Source: Luteibacter sp. dw_328 (GTDB lineage Bacteria; Pseudomonadota; Gammaproteobacteria; Xanthomonadales; Rhodanobacteraceae). From it: a stretch of 64,000 nt of DNA. Both the position numbers and the translations under genes were made by a program. Under the pieces are notes generated by a model. The model was not told the origin of the DNA. It made no database searches and worked only from the letters and a program-made list of their open reading frames with translations. The DNA lies in the NCBI RefSeq assembly GCF_018449605.1, contig NZ_JAAVUW010000002.1, forward strand, positions 310,001 to 374,000. Direction: 5' to 3'. Below, one piece after another: positions 39,344 to 51,028 of the stretch; positions within the stretch are counted from its first letter, which is position 1; every line of letters starts with the position of its first letter.

Positions 39344-39970
39344 TCAGCCGCCGCCCTCGAGCGTCGACCCGGTCAGCAGTCCCCGCGCGAGCATTGCGCA
39401 CTGCTTTCGATAGATGAGCAGGTGCCACTGCCGCCCACCCAACTGGTGCCAGAGCACCGCCGAGCGTGCGGCGGCGAGCAGGGCGGAGCGCACGCGATCC
39501 ACGTTGGCTTTCTGCTGCAGGTGCGTCGGGTTGCCGGTGACCATCACGCGCGGCTTAAGCGTCGACAAGGTCGAGGCGTAGACCTCGGCCAGCCGCGCGG
39601 TGACGTTCGCATGGTTGATGCCGAAGTGCTCGACCTGGCGCTGCGTGGCGATGACGCCCTCGCGCAGACGGTCGAGCATGGGACGGTTGCGCGACAGTGA
39701 GCGCTCGAGGCGAAGCACGGTGATCGCCATGCGCATGACGGCGACGTCGCGCGTTTCGTCCTCGAACTGCGCGACCAGGGTGCGCAGGCCACGGCGCACG
39801 CCGCTCACACCGCCATAGACCGAAGCAACCGAGTCGGCATCGATGCGAAAGACGCTGGCGAGGCTGGCCTCGAACGCCACCTCGTCGCAGCGGCCGTCGG
39901 TGGCCATCTGCTGGGCCAGGGCAGCGCCCTGGAAAACCCCAGCGAGAGCGAGGACGCGTTCTTCGTTCAT
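39344..39970 (-). CDS. hflD: HflD-family lysogenization regulator
   Basis: This 208-residue, largely helical protein matches HflD. It starts RVLALAGVFQGAALAQQMA, and YGGVSGVRRGLRTLVAQF, RLERSLSRNRPMLDRLREGV and HLLIYRKQCAMLARGLL are typical segments. In E. coli HflD binds phage lambda CII and favours lysis. Its general role is unclear but it is almost always next to mnmA, as here. Confidence 0.92.
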   Translation of the reverse strand: MNEERVLALAGVFQGAALAQQMATDGRCDEVAFEASLASVFRIDADSVASVYGGVSGVRRGLRTLVAQFEDETRDVAVMRMAITVLRLERSLSRNRPMLDRLREGVIATQRQVEHFGINHANVTARLAEVYASTLSTLKPRVMVTGNPTHLQQKANVDRVRSALLAAARSAVLWHQLGGRQWHLLIYRKQCAMLARGLLTGSTLEGGG

Positions 39971-40004
39971 GAATAAAGCTCAGAAAAGGAGTGGGGGTTC
40001 TTCT

Positions 40005-40144
40005 GTAGGAGCCGAGTCATCGGCGAATCAGGCCATGTGGGGGCCGCTTCAGCGGCGAAAAGCCAACGGAGCGGAGACGCCGCAACCGCCATCGCCGCTG
40101 AAGCGGCTCCCACAGAGAGCGTCGCCGCTGAAGCGGCTCCTACA
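40005..40144. repeat. Cluster of four REP elements between mnmA and hflD
   Basis: Two elements in one orientation (40005-40026, family A variant with GTCA loop; 40036-40057, family B with TGTGGGGGCC head) face two in the other (40091-40114 and 40122-40144, both family B). They occupy most of the 190-bp gap between two minus-strand genes. This is the only cluster not between convergent genes. Confidence 0.85.
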
Positions 40145-40160
40145 AGAGCAGTGCGGTGCG

Positions 40161-41279
40161 TCATGGGCTCAGGCCGCCGTAGGGGGCATCGGTGGCCGCG
40201 ATGACCGCGCCGCCGAGGCAGACCTCACCGTCGTAGAGGACCACGGACTGGCCGGGGGTGACGGCGCGTTGCGGCTCGTCAAAAACGACGTGCAGCGTGT
40301 CGCCACGCAGTTCGACGGTGCACGCCTGGTCGGCCTGGCGGTAACGGGTCTTGGCGGTGCAGCGGAAACCGGGGCCCGAGGGCTCGGCGCCGTTCGCGGG
40401 TGGTTCGCCGGCCACCCAGGTGATATCGGTGGCGGTGAGCCGCGAGGACTGCAGCCAGCGGTTCTCGCCGCCCTGGGCCACGATCAGTGTGTTTGTCCCG
40501 ACATCCTTGCCGACCACATACCAGGGCTCGTTCGGCGCATCGGCGCGACCGCCGATGCCCAGGCCGTTGCGCTGGCCAAGCGTGTAATACATGACGCCCT
40601 GGTGCTCGCCGATGACACGGCCGTCGGGGTCGACCATCGGGCCGGGCCTGGCCGGGAGGTATTGGGCCAGGAACGCGCGGAAGTCGCGCTCGCCGATGAA
40701 GCAGATGCCCGTGGAGTCCTTTTTGGCATGCGTGGGCAGGTGCGCTTCGCGGGCCAGTTCGCGAACCAGCGGCTTCTCGATCTCGCCGACCGGAAACAGG
40801 GTGGCGGCCAGCTGCTTCTGGCCCAGCGCATGGAGGAAGTAGCTCTGGTCCTTGGCGGCGTCGACCGCGCGCAGCAGGCGGTAGCGGCCCTCGTGCAAGT
40901 CGACGCGCGCGTAGTGACCGGTCGCGATCTTTTCCGCGCCCAGGGCCTGTGCGTGCTCGAGGAAGGTCTTGAACTTGATTTCGCGGTTACAGAGCACGTC
41001 TGGGTTGGGCGTCCGGCCCGCCGCGTACTCGGCCAGGAAGTAGGCGAAGACGCCGTCCCAGTACTCGCCGGCGAAGTTGCGCGCGTGGAACGGAATGCCC
41101 AGCCGGCCACACACGGCCACGGCGTCCTTGCGGTCGTCGTCGGTGGTACAGGGGCCAGAACGGTCGTCTTCCTCCCAGTTCTGCATGAACATGCCCTCGA
41201 CCTCGTGCCCGGCCTGCTGGAGCAGGAGGGCCGCGACCGAGGAGTCCACGCCGCCGGAGACGCCGAGGATGACCTTCAC
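40161..41279 (-). CDS. mnmA: tRNA-specific 2-thiouridylase
   Basis: This 372-residue enzyme makes 2-thiouridine at the wobble base of Lys, Glu and Gln tRNAs. The PP-loop ATP motif is [10 protein letters not shown] at the N-terminus. The catalytic Cys pair is in [10 protein letters not shown] and STGICFIGE. The start is GTG 41279 ([10 protein letters not shown]), which overlaps the Nudix gene stop as GTGA; the longer frame is shadow. The nudix-mnmA-hflD order is common in gammaproteobacteria. Confidence 0.96.
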   Translation of the reverse strand: MKVILGVSGGVDSSVAALLLQQAGHEVEGMFMQNWEEDDRSGPCTTDDDRKDAVAVCGRLGIPFHARNFAGEYWDGVFAYFLAEYAAGRTPNPDVLCNREIKFKTFLEHAQALGAEKIATGHYARVDLHEGRYRLLRAVDAAKDQSYFLHALGQKQLAATLFPVGEIEKPLVRELAREAHLPTHAKKDSTGICFIGERDFRAFLAQYLPARPGPMVDPDGRVIGEHQGVMYYTLGQRNGLGIGGRADAPNEPWYVVGKDVGTNTLIVAQGGENRWLQSSRLTATDITWVAGEPPANGAEPSGPGFRCTAKTRYRQADQACTVELRGDTLHVVFDEPQRAVTPGQSVVLYDGEVCLGGAVIAATDAPYGGLSP

Positions 41280-41764
41280 GGCGTCGCCTGGGGCAGCAGG
41301 CTGTCCACTGTATCCAGCGGCAGGCGCCGGCCGTCCAGCCAGGCATCGAGGGTGGGCAGGATCAGCGGGCTGCGCAGGCGCGAGCCCAGGGCCTCGATCT
41401 CGTCCCGGCGCAGCCACAGGGCGCGGCGGATGCCTTCGTCGAGCGTGCGATCCGGGTCATGGGCGACCACATGGCCGGCAAAGCTGAAGCGCAGCACCTG
41501 CTCGCCGTGTTCGTGACTGATCCACTGCCAGACCCCAAGAAAGGCGTCGAGGACGATGGTGTAGCCGGTTTCCTCGAGGGTTTCGCGAACTGCGGCGGCC
41601 TGGATCGTTTCGTTCGGATCGAGGTGGCCGGCGGGCTGGTTGTAGGCGAGCTCGCCGAAAATCTCCTCCTCGACGATGAGGAAGCGATCGCCGCGCGCGA
41701 CCACGCAAGCCACCGTGACACGGGGGCACCAAACGTTTTCGGCCTGGGAAAGTGAGGATGGCAT
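41276..41764 (-). CDS. Nudix hydrolase (NudJ-type)
   Basis: This ~162-residue Nudix enzyme is like NudJ, which acts on thiamine and nucleoside pyrophosphates. The Nudix box runs [20 protein letters not shown] then TGY, with all catalytic Glu present. The N-terminal [19 protein letters not shown] and later VWQWISHEH match NudJ. ATG 41764 gives a length close to NudJ (153 aa); ATG 41812 would add 16 residues. Its stop overlaps the mnmA start. Confidence 0.9.
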   Translation of the reverse strand: MPSSLSQAENVWCPRVTVACVVARGDRFLIVEEEIFGELAYNQPAGHLDPNETIQAAAVRETLEETGYTIVLDAFLGVWQWISHEHGEQVLRFSFAGHVVAHDPDRTLDEGIRRALWLRRDEIEALGSRLRSPLILPTLDAWLDGRRLPLDTVDSLLPQATP

Positions 41765-41855
41765 CGGCTTAATGGGGGGGGAGGGGCTCTGGTAAAAGGC
41801 ATATTGTGCCATTACCTGTGGATGTCGACCCCGAAGCGGTCGGGAAACCGGTGTA

Positions 41856-41861
41856 TATAAT
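41856..41861 (+). promoter_or_regulatory. Candidate -10 element for clpS
   Basis: A perfect TATAAT lies 28 bases before the clpS ATG. No good -35 is seen at 16-18 bases (the sequence there is GAAGCG), so an activator or UP-type contact may be needed. Confidence 0.4.
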
Positions 41862-41889
41862 CGAATCGCGTACCGAAGGTTCTTAATTA

Positions 41890-42222
41890 ATGTCCCAGGA
41901 ACACGAACACGATCAGGAAAGCGACCGGGGCCACGGCCTCGCCATCGAAACAACGCGTCCGGAGACGGCGCGGCCGCCGCTCTTCCAGGTCGTTTTGCTA
42001 AACGACGACTTCACCCCGATGGATTTCGTGATCGAGGTATTGCGTAGCTTTTTTGGCATGGACCAGGAACGCGCGGTCCAGGTGATGCTCCACGTACACA
42101 CCCGGGGCAAGGGCGTGTGCGGGGTCTTCACCCGCGAGGTGGCAGAAACGAAGGTGACACAGGTCAACGAATACTCACGGTCTCACCAGCACCCGCTGTT
42201 GTGCACTATGGAAAAGATGTAG
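41890..42222 (+). CDS. clpS: ClpS adaptor protein
   Basis: This 110-residue adaptor binds N-degron substrates and delivers them to ClpA-ClpP. The conserved core starts with [20 protein letters not shown] (the NDD/MEFV-type binding groove), then [21 protein letters not shown] with the Ala/Thr helix that contacts the degron. The N-terminal ~35 residues are the flexible tail. It precedes clpA by 77 bp. Confidence 0.97.
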   Translation: MSQEHEHDQESDRGHGLAIETTRPETARPPLFQVVLLNDDFTPMDFVIEVLRSFFGMDQERAVQVMLHVHTRGKGVCGVFTREVAETKVTQVNEYSRSHQHPLLCTMEKM

Positions 42223-42299
42223 GCGATGCCCCATTTGGTGTTCATGCGGCATTGACAGGGGCTGGTCCCCGCCGCCCACAGCTATCGGAGACGGTCCGT

Positions 42300-44567
<2,268 letters not shown>

Positions 44568-44605
44568 GGTCCGTCAGGATCTTAAGTGGCGGTGCCCTAA
44601 AGGGC

Positions 44606-44710
44606 ATCGCCGCTGAAGCGGCTCCTACAGGGGTAGCTTGGTAGGAGCCGATTTATCGGCGATGGGTGCTCGCGACACAGTTAGGGATCGCCGATGAATC
44701 GGCTCCTACA
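44606..44710. repeat. Three REP elements between clpA and infA
   Basis: A family B element (44606-44629, reverse) is followed by an inverted family A pair (44641-44663 and 44687-44710). One copy has the loop TTTA in place of TTCA while the stem is kept. The cluster lies between convergent genes next to a terminator. Confidence 0.85.
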
Positions 44711-44719
44711 GAAGGCACG

Positions 44720-44750
44720 AAAAAAGGCCGCGCACTGCGCGGCCTTTCTC
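44720..44750 (-). terminator. infA terminator (partly bidirectional)
   Basis: GGCCGCGC and GCGCGGCC (44726-44733, 44737-44744), extended by AAA/TTT, give a strong stem with a 3-base loop. On the minus strand it is followed by a T-run and lies 20 bases after the infA stop. On the plus strand the T-tract is weaker (TTTCTC). Confidence 0.85.
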
Positions 44751-44769
44751 GTTATCGCATCAACGTCGC

Positions 44770-44988
44770 TTATTTCATGCGGTAGGTGATGCGACCCTTG
44801 GTCAGGTCGTAGGGGGTCATTTCGACCTTCACCTTATCGCCCGTCAGGATGCGGATGTAATGCTTACGCATGCGGCCGGAGATGTGGGCAGTAATGACAT
44901 GCCCGTTCTCGAGCTGCACGCGGAACATGGTGTTGGGCAAGGTCTCCTGGACCGTGCCTTCCATTTCGATGACGTCGTCTTTTGCCAT
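44770..44988 (-). CDS. infA: Translation initiation factor IF-1
   Basis: This 72-residue OB-fold protein occupies the ribosomal A site during initiation. The full canonical sequence is visible ([18 protein letters not shown], then [19 protein letters not shown], ending GRITYRMK). ATG 44988 has GGAA at spacing 5. It lies next to clpA, as in many proteobacteria, but here convergent with it. Confidence 0.98.
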   Translation of the reverse strand: MAKDDVIEMEGTVQETLPNTMFRVQLENGHVITAHISGRMRKHYIRILTGDKVKVEMTPYDLTKGRITYRMK

Positions 44989-45073
44989 GTGTTCCGGGTC
45001 GGATGAACGGCCGGAATGGCCGCATAAGTCCATTAGTATGCCACAGCTGGCCCTTGCGAGCCAGCCGGGGGCG

Positions 45074-45349
45074 TCAGGCGAACTGTTCGTCGAGCTTCTT
45101 GCGGATCTCTTCTTCGATCGCGCCCTTCAGCGGCGACAGGAGCATGCCCAGCTCAGCGGTCACGTGCACATCGCTGGGGGAAACGGCGATGGCGCCTTTG
45201 ACGCCCGAACGCTGGAAGGTGAGGGTGTCGCCATCCCAGGCGCCCTCGGTGCCGAACTTCTCACGCATGCGATCGGCTACACGTTCGACCACGGCGCGCG
45301 CCTCGGCCACGGTCTTGCCGTGCGGGCGGCGGATATCGATCTTCGCCAT
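45074..45349 (-). CDS. Polyhydroxyalkanoic acid system (PHA granule) family protein
   Basis: This 91-residue protein matches the small family often annotated as polyhydroxyalkanoic acid system protein. It starts [20 protein letters not shown] and ends [20 protein letters not shown]. No PHA synthase or depolymerase is in the window, so the granule role is not supported by context. It lies alone upstream of infA on the same strand. Confidence 0.8.
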   Translation of the reverse strand: MAKIDIRRPHGKTVAEARAVVERVADRMREKFGTEGAWDGDTLTFQRSGVKGAIAVSPSDVHVTAELGMLLSPLKGAIEEEIRKKLDEQFA

Positions 45350-45477
45350 GAGGCGTCCTCGTCCATTGGAAAGCGCCGGAGTTTATCAGGCCCTTGCGTC
45401 ACGTGACGTCGACACCTTTGCGTTCAAACAGATACCGCACTCTGCTAAAGTCGCTTCGTCAACGTCCCGGTTCCTCC

Positions 45478-46248
45478 ATGCGCATCGAATTCGTCAGCTC
45501 GGCTCGCGGTGATTTCCACTGGTCACGGCCCGTCCTCACGATCGGTCGCGCCGACGACAACGACCTCGTCGTCTCCGAGAGCCAGGTAGCCGCCAACCAT
45601 GTCCGTATCCACCGCGACCGTCGCGGCCTGGTACTGGATGTCGTGCCCGATGCCGGCCGGGTCTATGTCAATGCGCGTCCCGTGCGTGAGCGCGCCCTCC
45701 TGCGGGCGGGCGACAGCCTTTCGCTGGGCGACTGCCGCATGCTCGTCCGTGACGACGCGGATCTCGACGCACGCGAGGTAGCCGAACCGACCGATGCCCG
45801 CTGCACGGTGGCCCTGCGCCCGGTGGCCGGACCGCTGTCCGGACGCACCATTCCGGTGGGTGACCGCCTTGAACTCGGCGCCACGCATGGCGCGCTGCCC
45901 CTGGAATTACCCGGCGACGATGCCGCGCTGCTCGTGTTGGCCTGGGAGGATGGCGAGCTGATCCTCGATGGTGCCCGCGTGCCCGCCCGCCATGCCGTGC
46001 GCGTCAATGGCGTGAAAGTGGTGCGTGCTTCGTTGCAGCCCGGCGATCAGATCGGCCTGGCCGCGCATCGCTTCGTTCTCGACGGGCCGGGCTGGTCTGC
46101 CGAGCCGATCATCGTCATGCCTGAGCCCGAGCCGGATGAGGCGCTTCCCGAGGACGTCGCCGGCCCGCGTGGCGAGGTGTGGTGGCTCATCCTGACGGCT
46201 GCCGTCCTCGCTTTGGGCATCGCCATGGTGCTGTTCGTCCATTTTTGA
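45478..46248 (+). CDS. FHA-domain protein with C-terminal membrane anchor
   Basis: This 256-residue protein has an N-terminal forkhead-associated domain, a phosphothreonine-binding module. The motifs GRADDNDLVVSESQVAANHVR supply the Gly-Arg, Ser and Asn-His contact residues. A second FHA-like beta domain appears at about 105-200 (GRTIPVGDRLELGAT, RVPARHAVRVNGVKV). The C-terminus is one membrane helix (about 234-256, WWLILTAAVLALGIAMVLFV), making it a tail-anchored cytosolic protein. ATG 45478 is used. No kinase or secretion gene is adjacent, so the partner is unknown. Confidence 0.8.
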   Translation: MRIEFVSSARGDFHWSRPVLTIGRADDNDLVVSESQVAANHVRIHRDRRGLVLDVVPDAGRVYVNARPVRERALLRAGDSLSLGDCRMLVRDDADLDAREVAEPTDARCTVALRPVAGPLSGRTIPVGDRLELGATHGALPLELPGDDAALLVLAWEDGELILDGARVPARHAVRVNGVKVVRASLQPGDQIGLAAHRFVLDGPGWSAEPIIVMPEPEPDEALPEDVAGPRGEVWWLILTAAVLALGIAMVLFVHF

Positions 46249-46287
46249 GCGGCATAATGCGGGGACCTTCCCCGTGGACGAGACCAA

Positions 46288-47373
46288 GTGAGCAGAGCCT
46301 GGAATTTCAGCGCCGGACCGGCGGCGCTACCCGAAGCGGTGTTGACGCGCGCGCAGGCCGAAATGCTCGACTGGAACGGATCGGGCGCCTCGGTCATGGA
46401 GCTGTCCCATCGTGGCAAGGCCTTCATGCAGCTGGCCGCCACCGCGGAAGAGCGTCTGCGCCGGCTGCTCGCCGTGCCTGCGGGCTACAAGGTGTTGTTC
46501 CTGCAGGGTGGGGCCACGCAGCATTTCGCCCAGATCCCGATGAACCTCGCCGCCGATGGCGACACCGCCGATTACATCGTCACCGGGCACTGGGGCGAGA
46601 AAGCCGTGCGCGAAGCGGCGCCTTACATCGACGCCCGCGTGGCGGGTACGTCGGAGGAGGTGCATTACCTCGACTTGCCGCCGCGCGAGCGCTGGGGCCT
46701 CAATCCCCGCGCCTCGTACGTGCATTACACGCCGAACGAAACGATCCACGGCGTGGAATTCCACGCCGTGCCGGACGTAGGTGACGTTCCGCTTGTCGCC
46801 GACATGTCGTCGAACATCCTGAGTGAGCCGGTCGATGTCTCGAAGTTCGGGCTGATCTATGCGGGCGCGCAGAAAAACATCGGGCCGTCCGGCCTGGTGG
46901 TCATGATTATTCGCGACGACCTGCTGGCGCGTACGGGACGGCCGATGGCGAAGATCTTCAGCTACGCCGAGCACGCCGCCAACGATTCCATGCTCAACAC
47001 GCCCAATACGTGGGGCTGGTATCTGGCCGGTCTCACCTTCGAATGGCTCGAAGCGCAGGGCGGCCTCGCCGCGATGGGAGAGCGCAACGCACGCAAGGCG
47101 AAGACCCTGTACGACGCCTTCGAGGCCTCCGGCGGTTTCTATCGCAGTCCTGTCGCGGTCGATGCACGTTCACGAATGAACGTGCCATTCACTTTGCACG
47201 ACAGCGCGCTGGATGCGGTTTTTCTCGCCGAATCCGAAGCCGCGGGTCTGCTTGCGCTGAAGGGCCACAAGGCCGTCGGCGGCATGCGTGCATCGCTGTA
47301 CAACGCGGTTCCGCAAGAAGCCGTGGACGTGCTCGTGAACTTCATGCGGGACTTTGCGGCGAAGCACGGTTAA
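46288..47373 (+). CDS. serC: Phosphoserine aminotransferase
   Basis: This 361-residue PLP enzyme converts 3-phosphohydroxypyruvate to phosphoserine and also serves pyridoxine synthesis. NFSAGPAALPEAVL opens the protein. The PLP Lys is in GLIYAGAQKNIGPSGLVVMI and WGWYLAGLTFEWLE follows. The start is GTG 46288. It heads the serC-pheA-hisC2-aroA run, a common gammaproteobacterial arrangement. Confidence 0.96.
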   Translation: MSRAWNFSAGPAALPEAVLTRAQAEMLDWNGSGASVMELSHRGKAFMQLAATAEERLRRLLAVPAGYKVLFLQGGATQHFAQIPMNLAADGDTADYIVTGHWGEKAVREAAPYIDARVAGTSEEVHYLDLPPRERWGLNPRASYVHYTPNETIHGVEFHAVPDVGDVPLVADMSSNILSEPVDVSKFGLIYAGAQKNIGPSGLVVMIIRDDLLARTGRPMAKIFSYAEHAANDSMLNTPNTWGWYLAGLTFEWLEAQGGLAAMGERNARKAKTLYDAFEASGGFYRSPVAVDARSRMNVPFTLHDSALDAVFLAESEAAGLLALKGHKAVGGMRASLYNAVPQEAVDVLVNFMRDFAAKHG

Positions 47374-47453
47374 AGTCGGGGGTCACCGCACTGCAGCATA
47401 GCTGTTGCGGTGGTAACCGTTTCATTTGTAACCACTTAGCCGCCTGGACGTCC

Positions 47454-48554
47454 ATGAGTAAGACCCCTGCCGACAAACAAGCCACGCTCGTCGAGGCGCG
47501 TACGCGCATCGACAGCATCGACCAGCAACTGCAGTCGCTCATCAGCGAGCGTGCCCGTTGGGCACAGCAGGTCGGCCGGGCCAAAGGCCCGTTGAAGGCG
47601 GCGGTGGAATATTACCGACCCGAACGGGAGGCCCAGGTGCTGCGTGGCGTGATCGATCGCAACGACGGCCCGTTGCCGAATGCGGAGCTGGTGCGTCTGT
47701 TCCGCGAAATCATGTCGTCGTGCCTTTCGCAGCAACAGCCGCTGAAGATCGGCTTCCTCGGCCCCGAAGGTACTTTCAGCGAACAGGCGGTGCGCAAGCA
47801 TTTCGGCCACGCCGCCTACGGCCTGCCGCTGGGCAGCATCGAGGAAGTGTTCCAGGAAGTGGCTGCCGGCAATGCCGACTTCGGCGTGGTGCCGGTGGAG
47901 AACTCGGGGCAGGGCATGATCCAGATGACCCTGGATATGTTCCTGGTTTCCAAGGCCACCATCTGCGGCGAAGTGGAGCTGCGCGTCCACCAGAACCTGC
48001 TCTCGTTGAGCGGCGAGTTGAAGGACGTCAAGCGCGTCTTCTCGCACCCGCAGTCGTTGCAGCAGTGCCAGGCGTGGCTGCGTGTGAACCTCCCGGACGC
48101 CGAGCGCGTGCCGGTGTCGAGCAATGCCGAAGCTGCGCGCATGGCCCGACTGGCGCCGGAATCCGCTGCGATCGCCGGCGATATCGCCGGCCGCGTCTAC
48201 GGTCTGAAAACGATCGCTGGCCCGATCGAGGATCGCTCGGACAACACCACGCGCTTCCTTGTCATCGGTCGTTCGATCTTCCCGCCCTCGGGCAACGATC
48301 GCACGTCGTTGCTCGTCTCGGTGAAGGACAAGCCCGGTGCGCTTTACGACGTACTGAGCCCGCTTGCGCGCCACGACATCAGCATGAACCGCATCGAATC
48401 GCGCCCGGCGCATACGGGCAAATGGCAGTACGCGTTCTTCATCGATGTCTCGGGCCATGTCGAGGACGAGGCACTCCAGGCCGCGCTCGAGGAAATGAAA
48501 CCGGCCGCCGCGGACGTACGCGTGCTCGGCTCCTACCCCGTCGCGTTGCCATGA
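47454..48554 (+). CDS. pheA: Bifunctional chorismate mutase / prephenate dehydratase (P-protein)
   Basis: This 366-residue enzyme carries chorismate to phenylpyruvate. Residues about 10-95 are an AroQ chorismate mutase (RTRIDSIDQQLQSLISERA, with YYRPEREAQVL). Residues 100-280 are the dehydratase (KIGFLGPEGTFSEQAVRKHF, DNTTRFLVIG). The C-terminal ACT domain (about 285-360, SLLVSVKDKPGALYDVL and NRIESRPAHTGKWQYAFF) senses phenylalanine. Its stop overlaps the next start as ATGA. Confidence 0.97.
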   Translation: MSKTPADKQATLVEARTRIDSIDQQLQSLISERARWAQQVGRAKGPLKAAVEYYRPEREAQVLRGVIDRNDGPLPNAELVRLFREIMSSCLSQQQPLKIGFLGPEGTFSEQAVRKHFGHAAYGLPLGSIEEVFQEVAAGNADFGVVPVENSGQGMIQMTLDMFLVSKATICGEVELRVHQNLLSLSGELKDVKRVFSHPQSLQQCQAWLRVNLPDAERVPVSSNAEAARMARLAPESAAIAGDIAGRVYGLKTIAGPIEDRSDNTTRFLVIGRSIFPPSGNDRTSLLVSVKDKPGALYDVLSPLARHDISMNRIESRPAHTGKWQYAFFIDVSGHVEDEALQAALEEMKPAAADVRVLGSYPVALP

Positions 48555-49663
48555 CCGGCGCGTTCGATGCAGCCACGCTCGCCAACCGGGCGACGTCGGC
48601 CCTGCGTGCCTACGATCCCGGTCATGATCTTCCTGCGCTGCGCCTGCAATTCGGCGCGGTGTTGTCCGAGCTTGGTTCCAACGAAAACCCGCTCGGGCCG
48701 AGTCCGCTGGCGATGCGGGCTGCCACGCGCGTTCTCGAAGACATCTGGCGCTATCCCGATCCTCTCGGCGCTGCGCTGAAACACCGGTTGTCGACGGAAC
48801 TGGGCGTGTCCGTCGCCGGCATCACGTTGGGCAACGGCTCGCATGAGCTGTTGATGTTGCTGGCGCAGTGCTTCGCGGATGCCGAGCACCCGGTCGTGCA
48901 TTCGCAATACGGCTTCGCTGTGTTTCCGATCGCCGCCGCCGCTGCCGGTGCGCCGTCCGTTGCCGTGCCCGCGTTGCCAGCAGACCATCCGGTGGCGCCC
49001 TACGGGCATGACCTCGATGCGATCGCGGCGGCGGTGACGCCGTCGACGCGACTGGTGTACCTCGCCAATCCGAACAACCCGACGGGCACCTGGTTCACCG
49101 ACGCCGCGCTCGAGGGTTTCCTCGGCAAGGTGCCGGCGGACACGCTCGTCGTCGTGGACGAGGCGTACCACGAGTACGTGGATGCGCCGGGCCTGAGCAC
49201 GGCGATGCACCTGCTCGCTCGCTTTCCGAATCTCGTCGTCACGCGCACATTCTCGAAGGCGTACGCGCTGGCGGGCCTGCGCATCGGCTACATGCTCAGC
49301 CACCCGTCCGTTGCCGCCGTCTGCGAGCGGCTTCGCGAATCCTTCAACGTCAACGGTGTGGCGCTGGCCGCTGCCGAAGCGGCGCTGGGCGATCACGAAC
49401 ACCGCGCACGCGTACGCGAGGCGAACCACCGCGATCGCGCATGGCTCGCCGACGAACTCACGACCCGCGGCTTGCGGGTGCTCCCGTCACAAACCAACTT
49501 CCTGCTCGTCGACCTCGGTCGCGATGCCGCTGCCTTCGAAGCTCACCTGTTCGAACGCGGTGTGATCGTCCGCCCGATGGGTGGCTACCGTCTGCCGCAC
49601 ACGGTGCGGATCAGCATCGGTAGCCGTGCCGAGCTGCAACGTCTTCTGGAGAACCTGCCATGA
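48551..49663 (+). CDS. hisC2: HisC-type aminotransferase in aromatic operon
   Basis: This 370-residue PLP aminotransferase is of the histidinol-phosphate type, with VYLANPNNPTGTWF and the PLP Lys in TRTFSKAYALAGLRIGY. It is a paralog of the hisC at 22508. Here it is locked between pheA and aroA by 4-base overlaps on both sides, so it most likely transaminates phenylpyruvate and related keto acids. Dual use for histidinol phosphate cannot be excluded. Confidence 0.92.
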   Translation: MTGAFDAATLANRATSALRAYDPGHDLPALRLQFGAVLSELGSNENPLGPSPLAMRAATRVLEDIWRYPDPLGAALKHRLSTELGVSVAGITLGNGSHELLMLLAQCFADAEHPVVHSQYGFAVFPIAAAAAGAPSVAVPALPADHPVAPYGHDLDAIAAAVTPSTRLVYLANPNNPTGTWFTDAALEGFLGKVPADTLVVVDEAYHEYVDAPGLSTAMHLLARFPNLVVTRTFSKAYALAGLRIGYMLSHPSVAAVCERLRESFNVNGVALAAAEAALGDHEHRARVREANHRDRAWLADELTTRGLRVLPSQTNFLLVDLGRDAAAFEAHLFERGVIVRPMGGYRLPHTVRISIGSRAELQRLLENLP

Positions 49664-50970
49664 CCCGCCTGGATTGGCTGAGCCGTGCCGCTGCCGGCCC
49701 TTTGTGCGGCGACGTGGTCGTGCCCGGCGACAAGTCGGTATCCCACCGCGCGCTGATGTTTGGCGCGCTGGCCGAGGGCACGTCGCATATTCGCGGTTTC
49801 CTCGAAGGTGAGGATACCCGCGCGACCGCGGCCATCCTCGGCAAGCTCGGCGTGCGTTTCGAAACGCCTGCTGCCGGCGAACGTCTCGTGCATGGCGTGG
49901 GCCTGCACGGGTTGCGCGGTACCACCGAGCCCCTCGATTGCGGGAACGCGGGAACCGGCATGCGCCTGCTCGCCGGCCTGCTTGCGGGACAGGCTTTCGA
50001 TTCGACGCTGGTCGGCGACGAGTCGCTGTCACGCCGGCCGATGCGTCGCGTCACCGATCCGCTCACCACGATGGGCGCGTCGATCGACACGGACGATGGC
50101 AAGCCACCGTTGCGCATTCATGGCGGATCGAAGCTCAAGGGCATCACGTATCACCCGCCTGTCGCCAGCGCGCAGATCAAGTCGGCACTGTTGCTGGCCG
50201 GCCTGTACGCCGAGGGCAAGACCGAAGTCATCGAGCCGCATCCGACACGCGACTACACCGAAAGCATGCTCAAGGCCTTCGGCTGGCCGATCGAGTATTC
50301 GCCGGGCAAGGCGACGGTCGAAGGTGGTCACACCTTGCACGCCGTCGACGTGGATGTGCCGGCGGATATCTCGTCCGCGGCGTTCTTCATCGTCGCAGCC
50401 TGCATCGTGCCCGGTTCGGCGTTGCGCCTGAAAGGCGTGGGCCTGAACCCGCGTCGCACGGGCCTTCTGGCCGCGCTTGAGTTGATGGGCGCGGATATTT
50501 CCGTGGAGAATGAGCGCAGCAGCGGCGGTGAAGACATCGGCGATCTCGTCGTCCGTTACCGGCGATTGCACGGCGTGGCGTTGCCGTTGGATATCGTGCC
50601 GGACATGATCGACGAGTTTCCCGCCTTGTTCGTCGCTGCCGCCGTCGCCGATGGACTCACCACGATTCGTGGTGCCGCCGAGTTGCGCGTGAAGGAATCG
50701 GACCGCATCGCCAGCATGGCGGCGGGCCTGCAAGCCTGCGGCGTGAAATTCGATGAATTGCCGGACGGCGCGATGATCCAGGGCGGCACGATCGGCGGCG
50801 GGACGATCGACAGTCATGGCGACCACCGTATCGCCATGAGCTTCGCCATCGCCGGCCTCGTCGCCTCGGCGCCGATCACCATCGGCGACTGCGCCAATGT
50901 CGCCACCTCGTTCCCCGGCTTCATGGAACTGGCAAACGGCGTCGGTTTTCAGCTGGAAAGCGCAGGCTGA
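49660..50970 (+). CDS. aroA: 3-phosphoshikimate 1-carboxyvinyltransferase (EPSP synthase)
   Basis: This 436-residue shikimate-pathway enzyme joins PEP and shikimate-3-phosphate. [20 protein letters not shown], the active-site loop [20 protein letters not shown] and the [16 protein letters not shown] motif are all present. The residue after LDCGNAGT is G, as in glyphosate-sensitive class I enzymes. The C-terminal [13 protein letters not shown] is standard. It overlaps hisC2 and is followed by kdsB after 58 bp. Confidence 0.97.
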   Translation: MTRLDWLSRAAAGPLCGDVVVPGDKSVSHRALMFGALAEGTSHIRGFLEGEDTRATAAILGKLGVRFETPAAGERLVHGVGLHGLRGTTEPLDCGNAGTGMRLLAGLLAGQAFDSTLVGDESLSRRPMRRVTDPLTTMGASIDTDDGKPPLRIHGGSKLKGITYHPPVASAQIKSALLLAGLYAEGKTEVIEPHPTRDYTESMLKAFGWPIEYSPGKATVEGGHTLHAVDVDVPADISSAAFFIVAACIVPGSALRLKGVGLNPRRTGLLAALELMGADISVENERSSGGEDIGDLVVRYRRLHGVALPLDIVPDMIDEFPALFVAAAVADGLTTIRGAAELRVKESDRIASMAAGLQACGVKFDELPDGAMIQGGTIGGGTIDSHGDHRIAMSFAIAGLVASAPITIGDCANVATSFPGFMELANGVGFQLESAG

Positions 50971-51028
50971 TACATGGCCCCCGTCTCGGGAAGGCGTTAG
51001 GCTTTGCTTTCCTGTTACGGATGTCGTC

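Noticed and set aside
40005-40144. CRISPR array
   Set aside because: The four repeats are in two orientations, have unequal spacing and each contains its own hairpin; they are REP elements and no cas genes are present.
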